This document shows, piece by piece, positions 36,059 to 45,095 of a DNA stretch of 64,000 nt (position 1 is the stretch's first letter; every line of letters begins with the position of its first letter). A model generated the notes under the pieces. It was not told the DNA's origin. It saw only the letters and a list, made by a program, of their open reading frames with translations, and did no database searches. The DNA comes from an uncultured Anaerolineae bacterium (GTDB lineage Bacteria; Chloroflexota; Anaerolineae; Promineifilales; Promineifilaceae). The stretch covers positions 1 through 64,000 of the forward strand of contig CAJQMR010000015.1 in NCBI GenBank assembly GCA_905479495.1, read 5' to 3'. The position numbers and the translations under genes are program-made.

Positions 36059-37048
36059 CTACATTGTCATTTCAATGCCAGGGTTCGGTTTGGCCTGGGC
36101 GAGCTTGAGCTTCACAAAAACCCAGGGAGCGTAATACGTCACCCACAGCGTGAGTAGGGTATAGCGCAGCAGGCGCAGCGGCAGTGCCAGCCAGAGCGGG
36201 TCATCAGGGAAAACCTGCCCCAGCCCGGCCCAAATGGCCCCGGCCACCGCAATGCCCAGCAAGTAGCGCACCGCCCGCTGCCAGATGGGCCCATCCACCA
36301 GAAAGCGGATGCGGCTTTGTTCCAGCACCAGCCCAATGCCGGCACCTAGCAAGCTGGCAACGGCCGTTACCACCCCTTCCACGCTTTCTAGTTCAGCAAC
36401 AGGGATAAACGCTGCCCACTCAACAGTTGTGTCTGGTTCGCCAATGATGAGCCGAATGATGAGGTAAACGGCCGTTAACCCAACCGGAACCGCCACGGCA
36501 GCCAACAAGCGCTGCCCCATGATTCGCTTGCCAAATCCGCTGGCATAGCGCCGCTGCCAGAGGAAATAACCGCCTAGCACCAGCAGGCCTAGCAGAAAAC
36601 CGACAACCACATCCTGAATAAAGTGGGAGCCCAGGTAAATGCGGCTGATTGGCATCAAAATGATGAGCGTCAGAGCTAACAGCCAAACCCAGCGGCGACG
36701 AACCCAGATAGCAATGAAGAGATAAATGGTGACAGTGAATTGCGTATGTCCACTGGGAATACCATACCCATGATCCGTAAATCGTTCCAAAGTGGGATCG
36801 AGCCAAAACGGCCGTGGCTGCCGCAAAGCATGTTTGAGCATGTTGTTAAAGACATTGCCTAGCAGAAAAATATAGGCCAGCGACCGGCCAACTTCCTTGT
36901 GCACGCTCCAATAAATCAGGGGCATCATTGCCAGGTAAAATTCTTCAAGTCCCAATGTGCTGATAAATTGGAAAAATGACTCCAGCTGGGGTAAGGTTGT
37001 TTGCAGCCAATGGGTGGCATTCAGACCAAACTGAAAAAGAGCATCCAT
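36059..37048 (-). CDS. PAP2-family membrane phosphatase
   Basis: This protein of about 329 residues has the three PAP2 signature segments: KHALRQPRP, PSGH (in YGIPSGHTQFTV) and SRIYLGSHFIQDVVVG, which together hold the catalytic histidines and phosphate-binding arginines. Several membrane helices frame them, and a C-terminal half of about 130 residues adds four more helices without a recognised function. PAP2 proteins dephosphorylate lipids such as undecaprenyl pyrophosphate or phosphatidic acid on the outer face of the membrane. GGAG precedes the ATG at 37048; a longer frame to 37102 has no such site. Confidence 0.9.
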   Translation of the reverse strand: MDALFQFGLNATHWLQTTLPQLESFFQFISTLGLEEFYLAMMPLIYWSVHKEVGRSLAYIFLLGNVFNNMLKHALRQPRPFWLDPTLERFTDHGYGIPSGHTQFTVTIYLFIAIWVRRRWVWLLALTLIILMPISRIYLGSHFIQDVVVGFLLGLLVLGGYFLWQRRYASGFGKRIMGQRLLAAVAVPVGLTAVYLIIRLIIGEPDTTVEWAAFIPVAELESVEGVVTAVASLLGAGIGLVLEQSRIRFLVDGPIWQRAVRYLLGIAVAGAIWAGLGQVFPDDPLWLALPLRLLRYTLLTLWVTYYAPWVFVKLKLAQAKPNPGIEMTM

Positions 37049-37440
37049 GTGTAAACTCCAAAGGAGCAAGTAAGCGGTGCTTAAAAACCACAACGCCTGC
37101 ATTTGCCCAAGGATGGCATCCCATTATCTTCATCAACATGGATGAGAGATTAAGAAATACCCCTATTGGTAGACGAGTGAATCACTCATTTGTTACTATC
37201 GTAGATTAGAAATATATGTATTATTTATCCTGTTGGGCAACAGGGTCCGGTTGAAATGTTGATTTATTCTGATCTTCCCATCAACCATTGTAACCTTCCC
37301 CCAACCAAACAGACAACCTTTTTTGGGCAAAATTGGTGCTGAATTTACAATATAATTCATCATAAACCAACATTAAAAAGACAACTTTACGCAGATATTC
37401 CTTGTGTATGTCGGGCTGCGCATAACTTTTGGAGGACAAT
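37049..37440. other. Intergenic region between PAP2 and response regulator genes
   Basis: This 392-base divergent gap is AT-rich, especially around 37130-37260 and 37330-37400. TACAAT near 37346 could be a -10 box for the regulator, but no convincing -35 was found. No gene or named repeat is seen. Confidence 0.4.
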
Positions 37441-38118
37441 ATGACCGTTCGCATTCTCGTGATTGAAGACGAAGAACGAATTCGACAATTTTTACAAAGA
37501 GGCTTGAGCTTTGAAGGGTACCGGGTAGATACGGCCGCTGATGGACAAACGGGTCTGGATTTAGCCCGTGAAAATCCGCCGGACCTGGTACTGCTCGATC
37601 TTATGCTGCCCGGCATGGATGGCATTGAAGTGTGCCGTCGTCTGCGCGCCGTAAGCGATTTGCCGATTTTGATGCTCACTGCCAAGGAAACGATCGAGGA
37701 CCGCGTAACTGGCCTGGATGCTGGAGCTGATGACTATTTGGTGAAACCGTTTGCTTTTGACGAGCTGATGGCCCGGGTGCGGGCGTTGCTGCGCCGATCG
37801 CAGCCTTCGCAGCCACAGGTGTATCGCTTTGCCGATTTGGAGCTGGATACTGGCACACGGCAGGGGCGGCGAGACGGCCGTATCTTCGACCTCACCGCCA
37901 AGGAGTATGAACTGCTGGAACTGTTCATGCGCCATCCGCGCCAGGTGCTCACCCGTGATCTCATCTTTGACCGCGTTTGGAACTATGATTTCGGCGGCGA
38001 AAGCAACATTATTGAAGTATATGTGCGCTACCTGCGCCAAAAGACCGAAGAAGGGGATCTGCCTCGTCTGATCCATACCGTGCGCGGTATCGGCTACGTG
38101 CTGCGCGAAGAGTCGTAA
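37441..38118 (+). CDS. OmpR/PhoB-family response regulator
   Basis: This 225-residue protein has a receiver domain (~1-115) with acidic pocket EDEE, phosphoacceptor aspartate in LVLLDLMLPGMDG and the conserved lysine in LVKPF. A winged-helix output domain follows (~125-223, LTAKEYELLELFMRHPRQVL through VRGIGYVLR). GGAGG lies just before the ATG. It is followed by its cognate histidine kinase after 4 bases. The pair may respond to envelope conditions, but the signal and targets are unknown. Confidence 0.95.
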   Translation: MTVRILVIEDEERIRQFLQRGLSFEGYRVDTAADGQTGLDLARENPPDLVLLDLMLPGMDGIEVCRRLRAVSDLPILMLTAKETIEDRVTGLDAGADDYLVKPFAFDELMARVRALLRRSQPSQPQVYRFADLELDTGTRQGRRDGRIFDLTAKEYELLELFMRHPRQVLTRDLIFDRVWNYDFGGESNIIEVYVRYLRQKTEEGDLPRLIHTVRGIGYVLREES

Positions 38119-38122
38119 CCTT

Positions 38123-39607
38123 TTGTCAATACAAAACCGTCTCCTTTTTGTCTATACGTCTATCTTTATGGTGGCTTTTGTTTTGTTTGCTGCCATTGTC
38201 TACCTGCTGCCGCGCAGCCGCATCAATGCGGAGGTGGATACAGATTTGCACACACTTGCCGCTGAGCTGCGTTCTGCAGAAGTGTTCACTGAGCCAGACG
38301 GCACGGTTCGCTTAGGCATTGCGGCAGACCTAGACAATCTGGAAACGGCCGCTTCCTTCTTTATGGTTGTAGACACAGAAGGTGACATTAGTTTACGTTC
38401 GCAAAATATGGGCACCTTGCCTCCAGATTTTGGCTTGCTTGACGAAAATGGCTTGCAAGGCGAAGAGACGTTGAACTACGTTATCCAGGGCGATAGCACC
38501 ATGCGGGTGCTTAGTTCTCCTTTGTACGATAATAAGGAACGGCTGATTGGCTATTTGCAAGTTGGCCGCTTGGTAGACAGCATCGAGAGCTTCAATCGCT
38601 TTTTAGTGATTGCCCTTTTTGTTGGCTTTGCTGGCGCTTCTGCCTCCCTCTTTTTGGCCGTGTTGCTAACCCCCAGCTCCTTCAAGCCGCTAGAAGACAT
38701 GGCCGCCGTCACACGCCAAATCACCAATGCCGATGACCTTAGCCGCCGCGTGCCTAACACGGAACGCACCGATGAGATTGGGGTGCTGGCCCGCTCTTTT
38801 AATCAGCTGTTGGAACGGCTGGAGCGACTGTTCCAAACGCAGCAGCGGTTGCTGGCCGATGTGTCGCATGAACTACGCACGCCACTGACCGCCATTCGGG
38901 GCAATGTGGACCTCATGCGCCGCATGGGAGATGCCGATCCAGAATCGCTGGAGATTATCCAGGAAGAGATTGAGCGGATGACGCGGCTGGTGGGGGATTT
39001 GCTGCTGCTGGCTCGGGCTGATGCTGGCGGTTTGCCGCTAGAAAAGAAAAAAGTGGAGCTGGATAATTTGCTCTTCGAAGTGTACCGGCAAGTTCGGCTG
39101 CTAGAAAAATCGGTTGAGGTGAAGGTGACCGAGGTGGATCAGGTGTGCATGATGGGAGATGTGGATCGCCTGAAGCAGCTCCTGCTAAACCTGATTAGCA
39201 ATGCCATTAAGTACACGCCCGATGGCGGCACGGTAGATGTGAGCCTGTCTAAAAAGAATGGCTGGGCATATTTAAAAATTTCGGATACGGGGATGGGGAT
39301 TCCGGCTGAAGATTTGCCCTATATTTTTGATCGATTCTATCGCGTTGATAAAGCACGGGCGCGGGCTCAATCGGGGCAGGGTGGTGCTGGGCTGGGATTG
39401 GCGATTGCCAAATGGATTGCCCAGGCACATGGTGGCAACATTGATGTGACGAGTCAGGTGGGTGAAGGGACAACGTTCACCATTATCTTGCCCGTTTTAG
39501 TGGAGCCAAAGCCTACCCCGATGGACAGTACGGCCGATGAGCTGACGAAAACGCGTCCTGGTTTACGGGCCTTGGGTGCCTCTTTTCGACGATCTTCATC
39601 CTCATAG
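38123..39607 (+). CDS. Membrane sensor histidine kinase (HAMP-HisKA-HATPase)
   Basis: This 494-residue kinase has two membrane helices (~10-28 and ~155-178) enclosing a periplasmic sensor, then a HAMP linker, HisKA with the phosphoacceptor in VSHELRTPLTAI near residue 250, and a HATPase domain with NLISNAIKYT, SDTGMGIP and GAGLGLAIAKWI. TTG at 38123 is the likely start: it follows the regulator stop by 4 bases and a GAAGAG site lies about 11 bases upstream. A terminator formed by paired ACGGCCGT copies follows the stop. Confidence 0.93.
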   Translation: MSIQNRLLFVYTSIFMVAFVLFAAIVYLLPRSRINAEVDTDLHTLAAELRSAEVFTEPDGTVRLGIAADLDNLETAASFFMVVDTEGDISLRSQNMGTLPPDFGLLDENGLQGEETLNYVIQGDSTMRVLSSPLYDNKERLIGYLQVGRLVDSIESFNRFLVIALFVGFAGASASLFLAVLLTPSSFKPLEDMAAVTRQITNADDLSRRVPNTERTDEIGVLARSFNQLLERLERLFQTQQRLLADVSHELRTPLTAIRGNVDLMRRMGDADPESLEIIQEEIERMTRLVGDLLLLARADAGGLPLEKKKVELDNLLFEVYRQVRLLEKSVEVKVTEVDQVCMMGDVDRLKQLLLNLISNAIKYTPDGGTVDVSLSKKNGWAYLKISDTGMGIPAEDLPYIFDRFYRVDKARARAQSGQGGAGLGLAIAKWIAQAHGGNIDVTSQVGEGTTFTIILPVLVEPKPTPMDSTADELTKTRPGLRALGASFRRSSSS

Positions 39608-39616
39608 AAAAATGAA

Positions 39617-39643
39617 AACGGCCGTCTACAGCAGACGGCCGTT
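39617..39643. terminator. Bidirectional terminator built on two ACGGCCGT copies
   Basis: AACGGCCGTCT (39617-39627) is perfectly inverted at 39633-39643 around a 5-base loop, between convergent genes. The run of A before it and the TCCTC after it give only weak tails. Confidence 0.75.
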
Positions 39644-39677
39644 CCTCAAAACCCCTATAAAACGCTTGTTTACCTTG

Positions 39678-40106
39678 TTATGATTCTTCGCGGCGCATCA
39701 GCATGTAAGCGCCTGCCCCAATGATCACAATGGGCCAGAAGATGGCCCCGTTTAGCCAGTGGAACCAGCCAGTTTGCGAGAGCAAAAAGTAGATGCCAAA
39801 CAAAATGAGCAAGGTGCCTACTGTGCTGGGGCGATTTAATCGACCAACTTTATCCGAGACCGTTTGGCTTAGATCATCAAAATTATCTTGCAAAACGGTG
39901 TTGCCTGGCTCCCCAGCCACTGCTTCGCGGGGCATGATTATCCACAAAACCAGGTAAATGGGTGCCCCGATGCCACTGGCAAACAGCAGCAAGACAAACA
40001 TGAGCCGCACCCATACCGGGTCTAAATTGAGATATTCAGCCAAACCGCCACATACACCGGCTATCATTTTGTCTGTTTCGCTGCGAGTTAATCTGCTTTC
40101 AGACAT
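39678..40106 (-). CDS. PspC domain membrane protein
   Basis: This 142-residue protein starts with a PspC domain (~5-60: DKMIAGVCGGLAEYLNLDP, a membrane helix, then YLVLWIIMP). A linker follows, then two hydrophobic segments like the LiaF membrane domain (GTLLILFGIYFLL, GAIFWPIVIIGAGAYML). PspC-like proteins take part in phage-shock and envelope stress responses. GGAGG precedes the ATG at 40106. Its nearness to the histidine kinase suggests a shared stress role, by inference. Confidence 0.9.
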   Translation of the reverse strand: MSESRLTRSETDKMIAGVCGGLAEYLNLDPVWVRLMFVLLLFASGIGAPIYLVLWIIMPREAVAGEPGNTVLQDNFDDLSQTVSDKVGRLNRPSTVGTLLILFGIYFLLSQTGWFHWLNGAIFWPIVIIGAGAYMLMRREES

Positions 40107-40482
40107 TTTTGCCTCCATACAAGGCGCTGTTGTTGATTTATTGTGTGCATCAGCGCCATTATTCTTTGAACTACCCGCCTATACGTCATGCTGGTTTGAA
40201 AGTTTCGGGCCGATTTTGCCACGGGGGCAGATGAGCGCGGGCTAAACGACAGGTAAATGCCAGACTAACGTTTCTTGTTTGGCCTTCACCTTATCTGACG
40301 ATAAGATTGGTTTTTGCTATACTGTGCCGTTGGTAAATTGCTGCATAGTTTACCAACGGTGCATAGGGAAAGAGGCTGATTTTAGGCATGAATGTCAATA
40401 TGGTCCCAAATTGAGAATGTATTTGCAAAAAGGATCCGCGGGGGAACGGCCGTTGCCGCTAAAAAGAGCACAATTGTGGAAA
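40107..40482. other. Intergenic region upstream of the NUDIX gene
   Basis: This 376-base divergent gap includes an in-frame upstream extension of the NUDIX reading frame with no clear start or ribosome site, and one ACGGCCGT copy near 40446. No other feature is evident. Confidence 0.4.
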
Positions 40483-40956
40483 ATGAAAGCGGCAAAATGG
40501 ATACGGAATCCGCTGATTGGTTGGTTGATGGGGCTGGCAGTTCGGCTTGCCGTTCCCCGGCAGCGTGTGGGTGTTGCGTTAATTGCCTTGAATGAGGCGA
40601 ATGAGGTTTTTATGCTGCGGCATGTCTTCCATCCTCATTTTGAATGGGGGCTTCCTGGCGGCTGGCTAAAGAAAAATGAAGCGCCTGAGTCTGGGGTGCT
40701 GCGTGAATTGAGGGAAGAAACGGGGTTAACGGCCGTTTTAGGCCGGGCTGTTTCTATATCACATAGTTTGCATCCCCCGCACATTGGCATTGCTTACGTT
40801 GGGCAGCTGAATACAGGCAAGGTGCAGCTAAGCCATGAAATTATTGAAGCCCGTTGGTTTGCCTTGGATAATTTACCGGTACCATTGAGTCCACATACCC
40901 AGCAAGCCATTCATGCGGCCGTACAAGAACATTTAGGAGAACAATCCGCAACATGA
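40483..40956 (+). CDS. NUDIX hydrolase
   Basis: A NUDIX domain with a complete box, G-x5-E-x7-RELREETGL (GGWLKKNEAPESGVLRELRE), cleaves nucleoside diphosphates linked to other moieties; the substrate cannot be predicted. I chose the ATG at 40483 (157 residues) because MKAAKWIR begins the region that resembles this family. An upstream ATG at 40417 is also possible, and neither start has a good ribosome site. Its TGA overlaps the ATG of the next gene by one base (ATGA), so the two are probably cotranslated. Confidence 0.85.
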   Translation: MKAAKWIRNPLIGWLMGLAVRLAVPRQRVGVALIALNEANEVFMLRHVFHPHFEWGLPGGWLKKNEAPESGVLRELREETGLTAVLGRAVSISHSLHPPHIGIAYVGQLNTGKVQLSHEIIEARWFALDNLPVPLSPHTQQAIHAAVQEHLGEQSAT

Positions 40957-42443
40957 ATCGTCGTTCAACACCCGGTGCAGGACAATGGTTAACCGTTACC
41001 ATACTTGTAGGGGCCTCTATTTTTCTCTTGATCAAGCTTTTTCAATATGCTAGCTTGCGAGGCAATTACCCTACGGGGCTTACGGTTGCTGGTGTTGATG
41101 TTGGCGGTTTATCTCCTGATCAGGCCACCGATGTGTTGACCAACCGGTACATAGAAGCGCCTGTCATCATTTATCATGGCGAAGACCGATTTGAAATTAG
41201 CCCGTCTGACGCTGAATTTGAGCTTGATTTAGACACGATGCTGAGCCGGGCCGATATTGAACGTACCCAGCAAGATTTTTGGGCTGGATTTTGGGGGTTT
41301 TTGTGGGGTCGTCCTGTGGAAGTTTCTCCAGTAGAGCTTTCGGCCACGCATAACCGGGAAGCGCTGCGCCGCGTCTTGGGTGATATTGCTGCTTTGATGG
41401 ATGAACCGACCCAGCCTGCTCAGCCTGTGCCCGACACGTTTAGCTTTCAATATGGCGAGACGGGCACGGCCACAAACGTGGACGCCAGCTTTGCTGATAT
41501 TGAAGGGGCGCTTTACCGGGCCACCAATCGGGAAGCCCGGCTGGTTGTAGAGGCCAGCAGCCCAGATCGGCCGCAAATCAATTTACTTACACGTCTGCTG
41601 GTGAACAATTTGCAAGATTATGAGCAAATTACTGGCGGTGCTGCCAGTATGTTTGTTATGGATCTGAATTCTGGTGTGGACGAGATTGCCGTCAATGCCG
41701 ATTTGCCCATGTCGGGGATGGATTTGTTGAAGCTGCCTATTGTTTTGGAAACCTATCGCCTGCTGGATCAGGAGCCGACGTTAACCCAATCGGGCTGGAT
41801 TTCCAGCACGTTGTCGGCTGATCTGAGCAACGAGGGAGCGAATCAACTGCTGCGTTTTATTGCTGGGCAGGATGATCCCAAGTTAGGGGCAGAGTTAGTA
41901 ACGGAAACGATGCAGCGACTGGGTCTGGTCAATACATTTATTGTGTTGCCGTATGACGCCGATCCCCCTGCGGGCACCACACGGCCGTCTACGCCTGCCA
42001 ATTCCGTTGAAGATTTACGCACATCCCCGAATCCCTACCTGCAAACCACAGCTGAGGACATGGGCACACTGCTTTCTATGCTTTATTACTGTGCTGAGGG
42101 CAATGGGGGGGCGCTGCTGGCCGTCTTTGAAGGAGATATCACTCAGACCGAGTGCCAAACAATTTTGGCCTTTATGCTGCAAAATAAGATAGGCAGTTTA
42201 ATTGAAGAGGGCATACCGGCGGAAACGGCCGTAGCCCATCGGCACGGTTGGATTAGCGACACACACGGCGATGCGGGCATTGTCTTTTCGCCTGGTGGGG
42301 ATTACGTGATTGTCCAATTTTTGTATAAACCGGATTGGCTGGAGTGGGAAATTAGTTCGCCACTGCTGGCTAACCTATCTCGGGCCACCTACAATTACTT
42401 CAACTTCGAAGACCCCTATTTAAATGATGCCCGGACGAATTAA
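40953..42443 (+). CDS. Class A beta-lactamase-like membrane-anchored protein with degenerate active site (paralog 1)
   Basis: This 496-residue protein has one N-terminal membrane helix (~12-32) and a peptidoglycan-binding-like region (~40-200; GLTVAGVDVGGLSPDQA matches VanW/YoaR-type domains). A serine-hydrolase domain covers about 225-490. In this domain the class A positions are altered: SxxK reads DLLK in GMDLLKLP, the SDN region reads SNEGANQLL, and KTG reads RHGW. Catalytic activity is therefore doubtful; a binding or structural role in the cell wall is more likely. It shares gene order and about the same layout with the next gene, 3 bases away, so the two arose by tandem duplication. 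Confidence 0.82.
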   Translation: MNRRSTPGAGQWLTVTILVGASIFLLIKLFQYASLRGNYPTGLTVAGVDVGGLSPDQATDVLTNRYIEAPVIIYHGEDRFEISPSDAEFELDLDTMLSRADIERTQQDFWAGFWGFLWGRPVEVSPVELSATHNREALRRVLGDIAALMDEPTQPAQPVPDTFSFQYGETGTATNVDASFADIEGALYRATNREARLVVEASSPDRPQINLLTRLLVNNLQDYEQITGGAASMFVMDLNSGVDEIAVNADLPMSGMDLLKLPIVLETYRLLDQEPTLTQSGWISSTLSADLSNEGANQLLRFIAGQDDPKLGAELVTETMQRLGLVNTFIVLPYDADPPAGTTRPSTPANSVEDLRTSPNPYLQTTAEDMGTLLSMLYYCAEGNGGALLAVFEGDITQTECQTILAFMLQNKIGSLIEEGIPAETAVAHRHGWISDTHGDAGIVFSPGGDYVIVQFLYKPDWLEWEISSPLLANLSRATYNYFNFEDPYLNDARTN

Positions 42444-42446
42444 CCC

Positions 42447-44075
42447 ATGTTAAAAACAATCCAGAGATTCCTCACAATTGTTTTGCTGGTCATTGGGCTG
42501 CTCTTTTTGGGCTACCAGGCCTTTTTGTACAGCCTGGTGCGTGAAAAGCTGCCTACAGCCACTACGGTTGCTGGCGTGGATGTGGGGGGCATGTCTCGGG
42601 AAGAAGCAGCCAATGCTATTCGAGCGGCGTATATGGCCCCGATTACCTTGCATCACCTGGAAGAGCAGGTAGAGATTAATCCAGGTGATGTGGGCTTTAA
42701 CGTGGATGTTGAGGCGATGCTGGATCAGGCAGAAGCGGCCAAAGGTGAGCAGCCGTTTTTAGAAGGCTTTGTGGAATATTTGCTCAAGCGGTCGTTTGAG
42801 CAAACCAATATACGGCTCATTGCCGGGCATGATCAGGCAGCCTTGCGCATGCAGCTAGAAAATGTGGCCAGCTTTTTGGATAAGCCAGCGACTGCACCGC
42901 AGTTATTGCTGGGGGCGGGTGCCTCTTATCAGCCAGGGGAGACGGGCTATGTAACGGATGTGGAGGCCAGCTTGCCCGCCGCCGAAATGGCGCTTTATCA
43001 GGTCGATCCCGCTGACCGCCAGGTTGATCTGGTTATTGAGATGCAAGATGCGGTTGAGTTAAATATGGATGTGCTCAAGACGCAGTTGAACCGGGTGATG
43101 GAGAATGATGGTGCTGGCTTGCTGAGTAGTGTTTTTATCATGGATTTGGACAGTGGTGAGGAACTGGGCATCAATGCGACAGAACCGGTTTCTGGGCTGA
43201 GCATTCTGAAAATCGCCATCTTTGTGGAGACATACCGGGTGCTGGACGGTCCGCCAAATGAATATGTGGAAGAGTTGTTTTATGAAACGGCCGTTCAATC
43301 CAGTAACTTTGCCGCCAATTTGCTGCTTCATGAAATTGCTGGCGAAGCCAATACGTATCTGGGAGCAGAACTCCTGACAGAGTCGATGCACCGCCTGGGA
43401 TTAGTGAATACGTTTTTGGCTATTCCCTATGATGCCAATGAAGTTGCCACAAGGCCCAGCACCTATGCAACACCAGCTAACTCGGCCGCAAATCTCATTT
43501 TTGAACCGGACACAGCCCGACAAACCACGGCTGAGGATATTGGCACCTTGCTTTCGATGATTTACCATTGTGCCAACGGCGGTGGGGCATTGTTGGCGGT
43601 GTATCCTGGCGAAATTACCCCAGACGAATGCCAGGCGATTATTGATTTAATGATTCTCAATGATGAGGGTAACCTGATTCGTTTTGGTGTGCCGGAAGAT
43701 GCGCGCGTTTCGCATAAGCATGGTTGGGATGAAGTGACGCATGGGGATGCGGGCATTGTTTTCTCACCAGGTGCAGATTTTGTTCTTGTTGAATATTTAC
43801 ATTACCCTGATGGTGATTTTTTGCTGCATGATTTTAGCTTCCCCATCTTGCGCCAATTTGCCCAGCTTACCTACAATTATTTTAATTTTGAAGAGCCCTA
43901 CACGGAAAACGTGGAGGACCGGGCGATACGAGAAGCGGAAGCACGCGCTGCCCTGGCTGCGGCCGAAGCAGAAGCGGCCGCTGAAGAAGCCGCAGATGCA
44001 GAGGTGGCCGAAGATGGCGCTGTGGAAGAAGTTGACGATACGGCCGTAACCCCAACCCCCACGCCCACTCCTTAA
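42447..44075 (+). CDS. Class A beta-lactamase-like membrane-anchored protein (paralog 2)
   Basis: This 542-residue protein has an N-terminal membrane helix (~8-28) and a VanW/YoaR-type domain (ATTVAGVDVGGMSREEA). A serine-hydrolase domain follows in which the class A residues are better preserved than in paralog 1: SILK fits SxxK, SSNFAANLLL sits at the SDN position and KHGW at KTG. The C-terminal 60 residues are an Ala/Glu-rich probable coiled coil ending in Thr-Pro repeats. It may be an active carboxypeptidase or transpeptidase-like enzyme, or a beta-lactamase. Together with paralog 1 it probably acts on peptidoglycan outside the membrane. Confidence 0.82.
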   Translation: MLKTIQRFLTIVLLVIGLLFLGYQAFLYSLVREKLPTATTVAGVDVGGMSREEAANAIRAAYMAPITLHHLEEQVEINPGDVGFNVDVEAMLDQAEAAKGEQPFLEGFVEYLLKRSFEQTNIRLIAGHDQAALRMQLENVASFLDKPATAPQLLLGAGASYQPGETGYVTDVEASLPAAEMALYQVDPADRQVDLVIEMQDAVELNMDVLKTQLNRVMENDGAGLLSSVFIMDLDSGEELGINATEPVSGLSILKIAIFVETYRVLDGPPNEYVEELFYETAVQSSNFAANLLLHEIAGEANTYLGAELLTESMHRLGLVNTFLAIPYDANEVATRPSTYATPANSAANLIFEPDTARQTTAEDIGTLLSMIYHCANGGGALLAVYPGEITPDECQAIIDLMILNDEGNLIRFGVPEDARVSHKHGWDEVTHGDAGIVFSPGADFVLVEYLHYPDGDFLLHDFSFPILRQFAQLTYNYFNFEEPYTENVEDRAIREAEARAALAAAEAEAAAEEAADAEVAEDGAVEEVDDTAVTPTPTPTP

Positions 44076-44091
44076 TTCAACTCATGAAGGC

Positions 44092-44151
44092 CACGAATCA
44101 ACGAATAGCTCATAAACAATTCGTTTCATTCGTCTATTCGCCTAATTCGTG
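44092..44151. repeat. Imperfect inverted repeat, ATTCGTG type
   Basis: CACGAATCAACGAATA (44092-44107) is roughly inverted at 44135-44151, with further ATTCGT copies between them. Confidence 0.55.
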
Positions 44152-44250
44152 ATAAATATCCTACACTTGCTTGCCATGAAAGAGCCGCACTCCTTATAAT
44201 GCAGGGCATTAATTGCTTTCAACCCGATCCCAACAAAAAAAGAGGTGACC

Positions 44251-44724
44251 ATGCTCAGTTCCGACGGTTTTTTAGCGCCTGCCAGCTATTTTGGCGCAGA
44301 CCTTGCCTTGGTAGGCGAGCTTGTTTTCTATGTGCTTATCTGCATTGCGGTGGTGGCTCAACGACAGGGAAAGTATCATTGGCATGATCGGATTCAGACG
44401 CCCGTTGTGGTGCTGAATCTCTTTTTTGTTTTGGCGATTATGGTACTTTCTTTGCGCTATGAAAATGTGCCAAGCGAGTTTGTGGAACGGCCGTTTGAAC
44501 CGTTCTATCTCGTCGTGGTCATTCATGCTGTGTTGGGGGTTATTGCTGAATTATTAGCCATTTACTGCTTGCTGGCCGGACACAAAATTTTGCCGCGTAA
44601 AATCGGCCGTTTGCGTTATTGGATGTGGGCGACCTTTATTGTTTGGACCGCTGCTGTGGTGATGGGCGTGTACACGTACTATATTTGGTACATCGTCACG
44701 CCGGAACGGCCGCATCTTTTTTAG
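44251..44724 (+). CDS. Four-helix membrane protein, DUF420-like
   Basis: This protein of about 157 residues has four hydrophobic helices (~17-37, ~50-72, ~85-110 and ~125-148) and histidines in YHWHDRIQ and VVIHAVLG. The pattern matches DUF420-type proteins found near cytochrome oxidase genes, although none is seen here. AGAGG lies 5 bases before ATG 44251. The function is unknown; a metal- or haem-related role is only suggested by the family. Confidence 0.65.
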   Translation: MLSSDGFLAPASYFGADLALVGELVFYVLICIAVVAQRQGKYHWHDRIQTPVVVLNLFFVLAIMVLSLRYENVPSEFVERPFEPFYLVVVIHAVLGVIAELLAIYCLLAGHKILPRKIGRLRYWMWATFIVWTAAVVMGVYTYYIWYIVTPERPHLF

Positions 44725-44818
44725 AGGACGTGGCTTGGAGAGGTTCTGCCGTGGGCATAGGCAATCATGGCATTTTTCAATCCTTTTACACAACGAATGA
44801 GATCAAAGGGGTTATAGA

Positions 44819-45040
44819 ATGAACAGCAACGAGCAAGACGAGACAATGGTTTATAAAGTCGTCATCAATCATGAGGAGCAATATTCAATCTGGCCAGCCG
44901 ACCGGGAAAATCCATTGGGTTGGAATGATGTTGGTAAGAACGGCACGAAGGATGAATGTCTGGCTTACATCGAAGAAGTTTGGACCGACATGCGCCCGTT
45001 GAGCCTGCGCAAAAAGATGGAAGAGAACGAGCAAAAATAG
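44819..45040 (+). CDS. MbtH-like protein
   Basis: This 73-residue protein carries the MbtH signature: YKVVINHEEQYSIWP, a central GW and CLAYIEEVWTDMRPLS at the end. MbtH proteins bind and activate adenylation domains of nonribosomal peptide synthetases. No such synthetase is in this window, so the gene is an orphan here. AAAGGGG lies 7 bases before the ATG. The neighbours are small membrane proteins. Confidence 0.93.
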   Translation: MNSNEQDETMVYKVVINHEEQYSIWPADRENPLGWNDVGKNGTKDECLAYIEEVWTDMRPLSLRKKMEENEQK

Positions 45041-45095
45041 TGGCTGATACGGCCGTTTCCCATAAACGACAATTAGAAAAGATGAGGAGGATATT

